From: Chlamydiales bacterium
Lineage (GTDB): Bacteria; Chlamydiota; Chlamydiia; Chlamydiales; JACKPQ01
Assembly (NCBI GenBank): GCA_024233435.1
Contig: JACKPQ010000001.1
Span: 186,001 to 250,000, forward strand
Reading direction: 5' to 3'
DNA length: 64,000 nt
This document shows positions 16,815 to 24,388 of this stretch, piece after piece. The translations under genes were made by a program, and so were the position numbers. The notes under the pieces were generated by a model. The model was not told the origin of the DNA and did no database searches. It saw only the letters and a list, made by a program, of their open reading frames with translations. Positions within the stretch are counted from its first letter, which is position 1. Every line of letters starts with the position of its first letter.

Positions 16815-17087
16815 CTAGTTGGTAGCGGAAGCATCTTCACAGGCAGGATAGCGGGCGAACGAGTCTCGGTCAAACCAATAAAAAACTAAGTGCCCCTGTT
16901 TATCTCGGAAGAATCCTAAAAGGATAACAATCGTGTCGATCAACGCCCAAATACCTAGTCCGCCAAAGGTCAAAATCATAAGAATTGCAGTTCCTACTTT
17001 TCCCACATAAAAGCGGTGTGCACCAAAGGAGCCCAAAAACCAACAGAGCAAAAACGCAGTAAAACGTGTTTTAGTCGATCTATTCAT
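16815..17087 (-). CDS. TM2-domain membrane protein
   Basis: A 90-residue protein with the TM2 domain (PF05154). LCWFLGSFGAHRFYVGK is followed by a second membrane helix ending GLGIWALIDTIVILLG, with the conserved DTI/D motif between. TM2 proteins are small inner-membrane proteins of unknown role found in many bacteria. The ribosome-binding site AAGGAGA lies upstream of the ATG at 17087. The stop is 34 bases before the methyltransferase start on the same strand, so the two may be co-transcribed. Confidence 0.85.
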   Translation of the reverse strand: MNRSTKTRFTAFLLCWFLGSFGAHRFYVGKVGTAILMILTFGGLGIWALIDTIVILLGFFRDKQGHLVFYWFDRDSFARYPACEDASATN

Positions 17088-17271
17088 TTTTATTCTCCTT
17101 CTGGGTCTACTGCAAGACTATCTTCAACGATGTTAAGTTCTCAACAAGATTATGTCCAGAAAATTTAGAAATAACTTCAGACTTCAACTGTGTTGAAAAA
17201 TCAAAAGGGAAGGCTTGCTAAAAATGTAATGCATTCTTAGAATCGGTTCAGATTCAAAATAGGATCTAGTA

Positions 17272-18015
17272 GTGAAATTTAAAAAAAAGAGAAAAGCCAT
17301 GAGTGCAAAATTTTTTGCTTGTATGTTGCTTGCTTGTACACTTTGTTTTGCAGAGCAAGTAGATTGGGGCTCAAACATACATTATGAAAAGCCGGAGCTC
17401 TACTTAGTGAATGGAAAGCAGACATTGATGAACAATAAAGAATGGAAGAACGAAATGCTTAGCATGTTTCCTAAGGAAGAGCGTTCTTTAAATCAATTAG
17501 TAGCTGTTTCTAGTTGGATCGACGATTCCTTTGTTTTTGATAAAGGACATGGAGTGACAATTGGGGTTATTACTTCTGATGAAATTTATAACTCTAAACA
17601 AATTCGTGGATCTCACGATAAAGCTTTGGTTTTTTCTTCGATAGTGCGTTTTTTGGGTTATCCTTGTATTTTTGTCGATACTACAAGCATCACTTGGTCT
17701 AAAAACTACAACGAGGGACTACCAGTTGCTGATTACGCGTTGGGGCATGTTTTTGTGGAAGTTTATTTTGAAGGAAAGTGGGTTTTATTTGACGTAGTTA
17801 AAGGAGTATTTCTAGATAGCTATGATGTTAAAAATCCTTATATTTTGATTGACTGGCATGAGTTTGAGCCAATAGGTTTTTACGTGATAGATAAAGGAAG
17901 AGATAATTGGGATTTTGGCATATACTCCTTGGAGGATCTTACAACACGACAAAAATCAATAGCTCCTTCTGTAGCGGCAAACTATGAACTTATATCCAGC
18001 AACTTACAAAAGTAG
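17272..18015 (+). CDS. Exported transglutaminase-like protein lacking the catalytic Cys
   Basis: 247 residues from GTG at 17272 (AGGA seven bases upstream), or 238 from the ATG at 17299. Either way a signal peptide is present, ending CTLCFA. Residues 120-205 follow the transglutaminase-like fold: RGSHDKALVFSSIVRFLGYP, then GHVFVEVYFEGKWVLFDVVKG, with the His and Asp of the usual triad. Where active enzymes carry Cys in a GxCxDxA motif, this one has Ser (GSHDKA), so it may be inactive as a protease or transferase or use Ser. The domain call is moderate; no partner gene is evident. Confidence 0.6.
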   Translation: MKFKKKRKAMSAKFFACMLLACTLCFAEQVDWGSNIHYEKPELYLVNGKQTLMNNKEWKNEMLSMFPKEERSLNQLVAVSSWIDDSFVFDKGHGVTIGVITSDEIYNSKQIRGSHDKALVFSSIVRFLGYPCIFVDTTSITWSKNYNEGLPVADYALGHVFVEVYFEGKWVLFDVVKGVFLDSYDVKNPYILIDWHEFEPIGFYVIDKGRDNWDFGIYSLEDLTTRQKSIAPSVAANYELISSNLQK

Positions 18016-18116
18016 GAAGAGATATTCATTGCAAGGGAGAAGCCTATCAACATTGATGGGCTTCTACAATCTGTAATGAAATTTGTCGATTGAAAATTAA
18101 CACTTTGGAGAGAAAT

Positions 18117-18962
18117 ATGAAGGATTTGAAGGGTAAGGTATTCATTGTCACTGGAGCGACTCGTGGTATTGGGCAAGCAATCGCGTTGAAGCTAGCAACT
18201 CACGGGGCAAATCTAATCATTTTGTCACAAGATTCCAATGAAAGTATCCAAAATACTAAAGAACATCTCATTTCATTTGGGGTAAGGGTTCTAATCCTAA
18301 ATATTGATATTTCCGACATTAATGCAGTGAAAGAAGCCGTCGCAAAAAGTGTCGATCAGTTTGGGCGTATTGATGGTTTAATTAATAATACGAGCGCCAC
18401 GTGTTTCAAAAGTACATTAGACCTTTTGCCTGAACAATTTGATTTGATGATAGCAACAAGTGCCAGAGCAGCATTATTTCTTACTCAATTTTGTGTTCCT
18501 TATTTAAAACAAGCTTCAAATCCTCATGTTATTAACATCTCACCCCCTTTAAATATGGATGCTCATTGGTTTAAAAATTATTTAGGGTTTTCTATATCTA
18601 AATATGCGATGAGTATGTGCACTTTAGGAATGGCAGAGACGCTGAAAAAAGATAAAATTGCTATAAACTCTCTTTGGCCAAAATCTACTATTGCAACTCA
18701 AACTATTAAAGATCACTTTTCTGACAAAGTTTATTCAGCAAGTAGAAAGCCCTCCATAATGGGCGATGCTGCTTATCAGCTGATTCTACGCGATTCAACA
18801 GAGTGCAGCGGACATTTTTTTATAGATGAAGATCTTCTCCGACAAGATGGTGTCCATGATTTTTCTCATTATGCTATAGATCCCAACGCTTCATTAATGC
18901 AAGCATTGTTTACACCCGCTCTGGAGGATATGCTTCCAGTCTCTGAAGATCTATTTATATAA
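18117..18962 (+). CDS. HSDL2-like short-chain dehydrogenase with atypical active site
   Basis: 281 residues from the ATG at 18117 (GGAGAG upstream). It is an SDR of the hydroxysteroid-dehydrogenase-like 2 type: IVTGATRGIGQAIALKLA binds the cofactor, FGRIDGLINNTSA follows, then HVINISPPLN and YLGFSISKYAMSM. The later LWPKSTIATQ and GHFFIDEDLL also match HSDL2. The usual YxxxK catalytic pair reads FSISK here, so the catalytic Tyr appears to be Phe. HSDL2 homologues are mainly eukaryotic or proteobacterial and are linked to lipid metabolism. Whether this copy is an active oxidoreductase is open. Confidence 0.75.
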   Translation: MKDLKGKVFIVTGATRGIGQAIALKLATHGANLIILSQDSNESIQNTKEHLISFGVRVLILNIDISDINAVKEAVAKSVDQFGRIDGLINNTSATCFKSTLDLLPEQFDLMIATSARAALFLTQFCVPYLKQASNPHVINISPPLNMDAHWFKNYLGFSISKYAMSMCTLGMAETLKKDKIAINSLWPKSTIATQTIKDHFSDKVYSASRKPSIMGDAAYQLILRDSTECSGHFFIDEDLLRQDGVHDFSHYAIDPNASLMQALFTPALEDMLPVSEDLFI

Positions 18963-19586
18963 TCAATTATCATCCCATACAGTTGTATGCGCATAAGGAG
19001 TTCCAATAGCTTCTTTCGCTATGTTTCGGCGGTTGTACAAACTTCCGTCCCTGTTTACCTGAATCCACATGGGCCTTTCATGTAACACTCGATGAGCTAA
19101 AAGATTTAGCTTTTGATAAGTTTCAGGAGGATATGTCTTGATGATTTTTTTAGCGAGAGTAGTATAAGGATAATAAAATTTAAGAGAATAGGTAAAATGG
19201 GTGGTTCGCAGCGCTGCTTCTCCATCATTAAAGTCAAAAGCATTTTTTCGAATGCCAAGGATAAATTCAAAAGTTTCTTCAATTTTAATTGCAGTATCAG
19301 CATAAATCTTTCCGTTTGACCACCAATTTCTAATCCATAAAAAGACTCTTCCTGGAAAGTTAAACCAACTGTAACCTTTAAGAACTTTATCTGTTCCGGT
19401 ATAAAAACTTTCCTTAAAACCAAGAACTAGACAGTTTTTATAAATTGTTTCAGCAAGATCAGCACCTTTCAACATGCGATCATTACCTTCATCTGGAAGA
19501 CCATATTGAGGATTATAATTTGGGGGTACAGCATAGTTACAATGACTAAAACCACAAACGTATTCAGAATTTCCGGGGCTACTCAT
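18963..19586 (-). CDS. Hypothetical protein, 207 residues
   Basis: No family is recognised. The ATG at 19586 has AAAGG seven bases upstream. There is no signal peptide or membrane helix. The N-terminus is Cys/His/Pro/Tyr-rich (EYVCGFSHCNYAVPPNYNP) and the middle is aromatic (YSWFNFPGRVFLWIRNWW). The C-terminal part from about 150 is helical. It is convergent with the SDR gene, with abutting stops. The frame is kept intact over 600 bases with good codon structure, so I consider it real. Confidence 0.55.
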   Translation of the reverse strand: MSSPGNSEYVCGFSHCNYAVPPNYNPQYGLPDEGNDRMLKGADLAETIYKNCLVLGFKESFYTGTDKVLKGYSWFNFPGRVFLWIRNWWSNGKIYADTAIKIEETFEFILGIRKNAFDFNDGEAALRTTHFTYSLKFYYPYTTLAKKIIKTYPPETYQKLNLLAHRVLHERPMWIQVNRDGSLYNRRNIAKEAIGTPYAHTTVWDDN

Positions 19587-19697
19587 GATAAACCTTTTGG
19601 TAAAGTTGGACTCTATTTTTCAGTAGTTTTTTATATACTTTAAATTTTTTTCAGAGGTTGCCCCGTTTCTAGTTGAAACTCCCGTGGCCCCCATATT

Positions 19698-19928
19698 TCA
19701 AGCTACTTTCTTCAGGCGTTCCTGATATGCCTCAATTCTACCTCTTACTTCATTTGTCAATAACTTGGGTCTTGCCCTCTACCACACAAGTCGCAGTCGG
19801 CTCGAGATCACCTTTATAGTCGAACAACTTTACAGCCTTAACATCTGCATAAGTTGGGGCTGTAAAAAACCAAACAAGCAAAAAAGACTAAACAAAAGCG
19901 ACCTGGTTCGAACTGTGATTGTATTCAT
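19698..19928 (-). pseudogene. Decayed gene for a small exported protein
   Basis: From an ATG at 19928 the minus strand encodes MNTITVRTRSLLFSLFCLFGF, a good signal peptide. The frame then breaks in a T-run. It continues one frame over as FTAPTYADVKAVKLFDYKG and on to CVVEGKTQ, and after a second shift ends as NEVRGRIEAYQERLKKVA with a stop at 19698-19700. Two small indels thus split a protein of about 77 residues. The rest of the 19587-19951 gap holds AT-rich sequence with no other gene visible. Confidence 0.5.
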
Positions 19929-19993
19929 GTGAAGGATTTCCTTATTTTTAGATGTATACTATCCTATATTCTTCAATTTTCTTGCAACGGTTA

Positions 19994-20017
19994 TACCGAA
20001 TGGACCTCAAAAATCGG
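19994..20017. repeat. Solo end of repeat family 1
   Basis: TACCGAATGGACCTCAAAAA followed by TCGG matches the left end of the 159-bp element with two or three differences, preceded by TA. No matching right end is seen downstream, so this is a half copy. It lies in the 5' leader of the following methyltransferase gene, 70 bases before its probable start. Confidence 0.6.
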
Positions 20018-20086
20018 CAAAAGCTTGCAGATCAAGCAAGAAATTTGTTAACCTTGGATGAAAATTACTGCAATTCAGGTGATTGC

Positions 20087-21061
20087 ATGAGGCTTTCTGT
20101 TTGTATTTCTATTGTTTTTCTATGGGGTAATATGCTTTTTGCATCTCAAAATTTATCGCATGAACAACGTGAGAATTCTTTTTTGGAATCTAAACAATTG
20201 TTAATTGATAAGATTCTTAGTCGAGGGGATTTGCCCCATATTTCAATGAATGATCAATTAGACCTACTGGACCAACTCTGTGAATTTGATTTAGGGAAAT
20301 TCTTAGTAGAAAGAGGGGGATTAGACGGGTGCTGGACTCAATATGTAGTTCAATATCCAGAAAAAAAAGAAGCCTTCAAGTCTACATTGGGCTCACTTGA
20401 GGCGTTTTTGTTAAATTCAGCACCCACTTGCTTAGCTACGCAGGAAAGATTTAAGATTTTCAAATTTAAAATACAATCTTTTGTAAAGGAAGGGTGTCAT
20501 TTAGCTTCCATACCTTGTGGTGTTATGGGTGATTTATTAGATCTCGATTTTTCAAACATACATGAATTTTCACTTACTGGAATTGACTTAGATCCACAAT
20601 CGATTGCGTTAGCTAAAGAATATGCGATAGCAAAAAACATAGATAAGCACTGTCATTTTTCAGTCTGTGATGCTTGGCAGGTGAATACAGAAGAAAAGTT
20701 TGATGTCATTGCGAGCAACGGCTTAAACATATATGAGTTGGATGATAAAAAAGTGGTTCTTCTCTATCGTCAATTTTATGACGCATTAAATGATAACGGA
20801 ATTTTAGTAACCAGCTTTCTTACCCCTCCTCCAATCCCAGGAAAGCTTTCTGAATGGAAACTTAGTGAAGTGAACCAAAAGGATGCTTTACTTCAGAAAA
20901 TTATTTTTGCTGATATCCTATGTGCAAAATGGCAAGTATATCGAACAGAAGCACAAACAAAAGAGCAATTAGAGGAAGCAGGCTTCCAGGAAATAGAAGT
21001 TATCCACGATAGAGCTAATTTATTTCCAACTGTGGTAGCAAAAAGAACAAGAAAGCCTTAA
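20087..21061 (+). CDS. SAM-dependent methyltransferase with a signal peptide
   Basis: 324 residues from the ATG at 20087 (AGGTGA six bases upstream). The frame is open back to 19952, but that part runs through a dispersed repeat and is unlikely to be coding. The N-terminus MRLSVCISIVFLWGNMLFAS is a signal peptide. A class I methyltransferase core follows at about 120-260: LASIPCGVMGDLLDLDF in the motif I position, LTGIDLDPQSIALAKEYA and KFDVIASNGLNIYE. The Gly-rich loop is weak (PCGVMG). It is the second exported methyltransferase-like protein within 5 kb. The target is unknown. Confidence 0.7.
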   Translation: MRLSVCISIVFLWGNMLFASQNLSHEQRENSFLESKQLLIDKILSRGDLPHISMNDQLDLLDQLCEFDLGKFLVERGGLDGCWTQYVVQYPEKKEAFKSTLGSLEAFLLNSAPTCLATQERFKIFKFKIQSFVKEGCHLASIPCGVMGDLLDLDFSNIHEFSLTGIDLDPQSIALAKEYAIAKNIDKHCHFSVCDAWQVNTEEKFDVIASNGLNIYELDDKKVVLLYRQFYDALNDNGILVTSFLTPPPIPGKLSEWKLSEVNQKDALLQKIIFADILCAKWQVYRTEAQTKEQLEEAGFQEIEVIHDRANLFPTVVAKRTRKP

Positions 21062-21103
21062 ATTTGTCTTTTCACTGACATGTTTGGAGCTATCAGTTGC
21101 CTG

Positions 21104-22390
21104 CTAGGGTTTATCAAAAGTCTTAAGGCTAGCTCTATAGCTAGCAATTATGAGTAATACCATCAAAATAGGAACAAGAATCTTGAGATAGAGGGCAATA
21201 GCAGCAATTGACCCAAATGCCACTAGGAGTCCTTGCATGGTCAGTGATGGAATCGCCTTCATAAGAGGAAGTGCGATCATCTCGGTAACGATCTTTGTTT
21301 TGAACCGATTTTGATATGGAAGATAGAGATATAATATTTGAATCAAAGGGAAGAACAGAGCGCTAGCAGTACCCAAAAGAAGCCCATTGAAGACTCCTTG
21401 CCCTAACCAAGATGAAGAGAAGCTTAGAAAGATAATTCCTCCTACAAGAATCGAAAGAGAAGCATAGAGGGAGGTTGTTTTCCATCCCTTCTTTAAAATA
21501 AGACAAGTGCCCAATACCGCCCAAATAATAGAAATTGCAATTGTTGCAGAGCCTATAGAAATTGAGTAGGCACCCATAAATTTTGAATAAGATGCAGCGT
21601 CTGGGAGCTGAGTTTTTAGCTCGGATTTAAAGAGAATATCTAAAAAGCTTTTGATCATAGCAGCGCCAGCTAATAAGTAAGCGGCGCTCAGGAAAGGAAA
21701 TCGAATTTGTGAAACGGAGGATCCTTGAGACTGGATCAAAGTATCCGGCAGCCTTTTCCATGACCAGTTGAATGTGAAGAAAGAACAGACCATGAGAACT
21801 ATAGCTGGAATGATCATGGCCATTAGGGGCCATTTGGAGGCTCCAATCACAATTAATCCTAGGTTCGATACAATGGCTCCGGCAACGCCCAAGACAAATG
21901 CAAGTGGGATATAATATTTTATCCCGTCAAATAGGGGAGTGAGACGATTAATAAACCCCCAGACAAATAATGAATATAAGCTGAAGTTGAAAACACTCAG
22001 CACGATGTACATTAGAGATATAGGCCAGTGAGCTATTAGAGGTTTATATATTCCAAAAGCTTCTGATACCCCGTTCAGTGCCAAACGTTCTTGAAAAAAC
22101 ATCAACCCTGTAAGGAGAACGATCACTCCTGTTAAAGCAATTAAAGTGCCTCTAAAGACTTTTTCAAAGGGCTTATAAATTGAAAAAATAAGAAGGGAGA
22201 TCGCTAGGATGACTTGCGGCAGAATAGTGGATACTTTAAGAGCTGGAATTTGGGCAAATCCCAATTGATTTCCTATAAGAGCATTTTGGGAGAAATGAAA
22301 AAGGGTGCTGCTGCAGGAGAGTAGCATCGATAGCAGCAAGGCGGGAAAGAAGATGAACTTTATGGCCTTTTGTAAGTTGGTATTTGTCAT
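21104..22390 (-). CDS. NTT-family nucleotide transporter (ATP/ADP translocase-like)
   Basis: 428 residues with about eleven or twelve membrane segments. The closing region LYLYLPYQNRFKTKIVTEM followed by ALPLMKAIPSLTMQGLL matches the AYIPL..KxKGKAA..GKSG stretch of plastid, chlamydial and rickettsial NTT carriers (PF03219). NTT proteins exchange host ATP for ADP or import nucleotides, NAD or protons. Canonical members are about 500 residues and keep Lys/Glu charges that this copy has partly lost, so it may be a diverged isoform with another substrate. The ATG at 22390 has AGGA seven bases upstream. Confidence 0.7.
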   Translation of the reverse strand: MTNTNLQKAIKFIFFPALLLSMLLSCSSTLFHFSQNALIGNQLGFAQIPALKVSTILPQVILAISLLIFSIYKPFEKVFRGTLIALTGVIVLLTGLMFFQERLALNGVSEAFGIYKPLIAHWPISLMYIVLSVFNFSLYSLFVWGFINRLTPLFDGIKYYIPLAFVLGVAGAIVSNLGLIVIGASKWPLMAMIIPAIVLMVCSFFTFNWSWKRLPDTLIQSQGSSVSQIRFPFLSAAYLLAGAAMIKSFLDILFKSELKTQLPDAASYSKFMGAYSISIGSATIAISIIWAVLGTCLILKKGWKTTSLYASLSILVGGIIFLSFSSSWLGQGVFNGLLLGTASALFFPLIQILYLYLPYQNRFKTKIVTEMIALPLMKAIPSLTMQGLLVAFGSIAAIALYLKILVPILMVLLIIASYRASLKTFDKP

Positions 22391-22905
22391 GATAAATCCT
22401 ATTTTTAAGCCGCGTGTACTCTTAAGCTCATCTTTTCTATCTGATTTTCAATATGTAACCAGCTGCTCAATTCTACATTTTTAGAACGATTGTTGCAAAA
22501 GGAAGTTGGATGCTCCCTTTGAGCTTTCCTTTTTTGAAGAAAATCTTTCTTAAGGTGCCTTTGAGTTTAGCGCGGTCAAGGAGATTGCTTGAGGAATTTG
22601 ACTTCGTACGCCTTGCTTTTATCAAAAAGTAGAGGCTCTATCATTCTTCATCTTTGCCTTCCTGCTGCTTACCAAATCCGCAAAGGGTTTGCCTCGTCGC
22701 AGATGAAACAAATCTAAAGAATGCTAGAGCCTCTACTTTTCAAAACAGCTCGTTGGAGGTTTCCACCCCCAACCGCGCATCCAGCAGACAAAGAAGCCCC
22801 GCCAAAGACCCACCTTTCCAACTAGCGCACCTTGGCAAACCAAGAGGTTTGCATAGCGTCTAGATTTTGATACAATCATGCAGCAAGGCAAAATCGATCC
22901 TTAAG
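22391..22905. other. 515-bp gap without a recognisable gene
   Basis: No reading frame here has family-like content. The only structure is an inverted repeat at 22625-22740 (listed separately) and a small hairpin GCAAACC/GGTTTGC near 22834-22851. A promoter-like TTGCAT, 16 bases, TACAAT lies at about 22851-22878 on the plus strand but faces into a gene on the other strand. The region may hold a small RNA or be the debris of a lost gene. Confidence 0.4.
22625..22740. repeat. 116-bp structure with 24-bp inverted ends
   Basis: AAAAGTAGAGGCTCTA plus eight more bases (22625-22648) is the reverse complement, with one mismatch, of 22717-22740. The 68 bases between are not self-complementary. This is unlike the other repeat families in the window in sequence and loop size. 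It could be an insertion-sequence remnant, a structured RNA, or a MITE. I saw no target duplication. Confidence 0.55.
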
Positions 22906-23223
22906 TTACCAAGGACAAGAGAAGCCGTTGGTAATTGCCGCTTGCTTTACAGCTATGATTGCAGAGCGAATGAGTTTGGATGTCTTAATCGCCTCCGCCA
23001 CTTGCTCTCCTGAAAGCCCTTCTATTTGCGCAAGTCGATTGAGCTCGTTCTGAATCTGTGTTACGTGCCCAGGCAGTCCAGGCAGGGTGGTAAAAAGCGT
23101 TGGGATCCGCTTTTTTAATAGCGTGTTGGCATAGATAGCCATATCGTGCTCTCCCGGTCGATAGGGATTACGAATGGCATGCCTATCATCAGTTTCTAGC
23201 CGATAGCGCCTGAAAATATTCAT
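22906..23223 (-). CDS. Hypothetical protein, 105 residues
   Basis: No family is recognised. It is a soluble, mostly helical sequence with a basic N-terminus (MNIFRRYRLE) and a heptad-like helix at about 52-95. The ATG at 23223 has AGAGGTTAAC directly upstream, a reasonable ribosome-binding site. It stands alone between two non-coding gaps of about 500 bases. It is plausible as a real small gene but has no functional clue. Confidence 0.5.
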   Translation of the reverse strand: MNIFRRYRLETDDRHAIRNPYRPGEHDMAIYANTLLKKRIPTLFTTLPGLPGHVTQIQNELNRLAQIEGLSGEQVAEAIKTSKLIRSAIIAVKQAAITNGFSCPW

Positions 23224-23561
23224 AGTTAACCTCTTATTTAAAAAATTTCAAAAAATTATGGAAAAAAATGATTATAGGGCCACAGCCCAGCTGAGGGAGC
23301 TGAAAGGAAAAAAAAGAGACATTAGGAACGAATAATCCGTAATCATGGAAAGAGTTATATCTCGAATATGAAAATAGAGCAAACACAATCTTCTTTATTG
23401 TCGGAGGCAATTCGGATACACTCAATAGTATGGTTTACTTGCATGCACTACCGCTTTTGTCCTCGTATTGCAAGCTCGTGAGCCATTAATGCTCATGCGA
23501 GGCTCAGGTTCTCAATAGATGGTTTTTTCTATGATTTCGCGATGGCCCAGCGTAATTTATA

Positions 23562-23616
23562 TCACTAAAAACAAAAGGCTTCAGTCGTGAAACTGAAGCC
23601 TTGATTTGATTGGAGG
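23562..23616 (-). repeat. Direct repeat of the tmRNA 3' end and terminator (copy A)
   Basis: 55 bases nearly identical to 25777-25832: the same 11-bp stem AAGGCTTCAGT/ACTGAAGCCTT, the same loop, then TTGATTGGAGG, the last bases of tmRNA. Outside that, the tmRNA part breaks off (AAACGAGAAG instead of TGGAGAGAG). On the minus strand the hairpin is followed by TTTTGTTTTT, so it also works as a terminator for the tetR gene at 23685. The rest of the 23224-23684 gap shows no gene. Confidence 0.75.
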
Positions 23617-23684
23617 AAACGAGAAGTCAGAGGATCCCAACTCAAAAATACTTTATCAAATTTAATTAATTAGACACTAGTATC

Positions 23685-24302
23685 TTAGTAGCCTTGCATG
23701 TGATTGACAAGAAATTGAAAGGATCCGGGAGTTGCTTGGAGTAGTTGTTCGATTAACCTAGGAAAAGCTTTTATGCGTCGGGCCAAGGTCTCCTCTGTCC
23801 AAGGGTAAATGCCCATATCTGTCAGAAATTGAACTGCAGAAAGGAGGAATTCTGCACTCTCAAGGGGTGCTTGGGTCTTGAATGCTCCTTCTTTGCAGCC
23901 CTGCTCAATAATCTTTGCATAAAGCGGCGCTTGTTTCATTAAAGTAGCAGCTAAAAGTCGACTATGCAAAGCATCATTAGCAGGTTTATGTAGTTGCTTA
24001 ACAATCCTTTCATTTTCTTGGGAAATATTTCCTGCGCTCGCAAGTAATTCGATCTTTTTTAGGGCGCTTTCTGGGGAATTTTTAATTAACGCTTCCATTT
24101 GTTCAATATTTTTTTCGACAATATCTTCGATAACAGCCTCAAATAGGGCTTCTTTGGATCTAAAATAATGATATATAGTGCCCTTGGCAATTTTTAATGC
24201 ATCCATGATTTCAGACATGGTTGTTTGGTCATAATCTTTTGTTAAAAACAAGTTGCGAGCGACCTGAAGAATCTCTTTTCTCCGATTAATAAGTTTTGCC
24301 AT
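23685..24302 (-). CDS. TetR/AcrR-family transcriptional repressor
   Basis: 205 residues. The N-terminal helix-turn-helix is typical: RRKEILQVARNLFLTKDYDQ, then TTMSEIMDALKIAKGTIYHYF followed by SKEALFEAV. The C-terminal helical domain would bind an unknown inducer. It is divergent from an FAD monooxygenase gene, with a 35-base palindrome between them (24326-24360). The expected wiring is that the repressor binds the palindrome and controls both itself and the monooxygenase, as in TetR-type resistance and detoxification switches. A strong terminator follows at 23562-23602. Confidence 0.9.
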   Translation of the reverse strand: MAKLINRRKEILQVARNLFLTKDYDQTTMSEIMDALKIAKGTIYHYFRSKEALFEAVIEDIVEKNIEQMEALIKNSPESALKKIELLASAGNISQENERIVKQLHKPANDALHSRLLAATLMKQAPLYAKIIEQGCKEGAFKTQAPLESAEFLLSAVQFLTDMGIYPWTEETLARRIKAFPRLIEQLLQATPGSFQFLVNHMQGY

Positions 24303-24325
24303 GTTTTCTGCCTTTTTTGATTTAT

Positions 24326-24360
24326 TATATCACTTGACCGACGGTCGGTCAAGTGATATA
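24326..24360. promoter_or_regulatory. TetR-type operator palindrome
   Basis: TATATCACTTGACCGA and its exact reverse complement flank a three-base centre (CGG). The core GACCGACGGTCGGTC is of the kind bound by TetR/AcrR dimers. It lies 23 bases before the tetR start and 28 before the monooxygenase start, where it would block both promoters. Confidence 0.85.
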
Positions 24361-24388
24361 ATGCCGAAGGAAAACGAGAGGATCCAGC

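Noticed and set aside
16781..16873. N-terminal extension of the first exported methyltransferase
   Set aside because: It overlaps the TM2 gene on the same strand and would bury the signal peptide.
19952..20086. N-terminal extension of the second exported methyltransferase
   Set aside because: It is encoded partly by a dispersed repeat end, while the ATG at 20087 has a good ribosome-binding site and opens a signal peptide.
22654..22863. 69-codon open frame on the plus strand
   Set aside because: Runs through the inverted-end structure, has an unnatural Ser/Pro/Arg composition and no ribosome-binding site.
22851..22878. Promoter-like TTGCAT-16-TACAAT on the plus strand
   Set aside because: No gene starts downstream on that strand; kept only as a note because one such match is expected by chance.
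23234..23425. 63-codon open frame on the minus strand upstream of the 105-residue hypothetical gene
   Set aside because: Low-complexity Phe-rich translation, no ribosome-binding site, sits in an AT-rich leader; no family resemblance.
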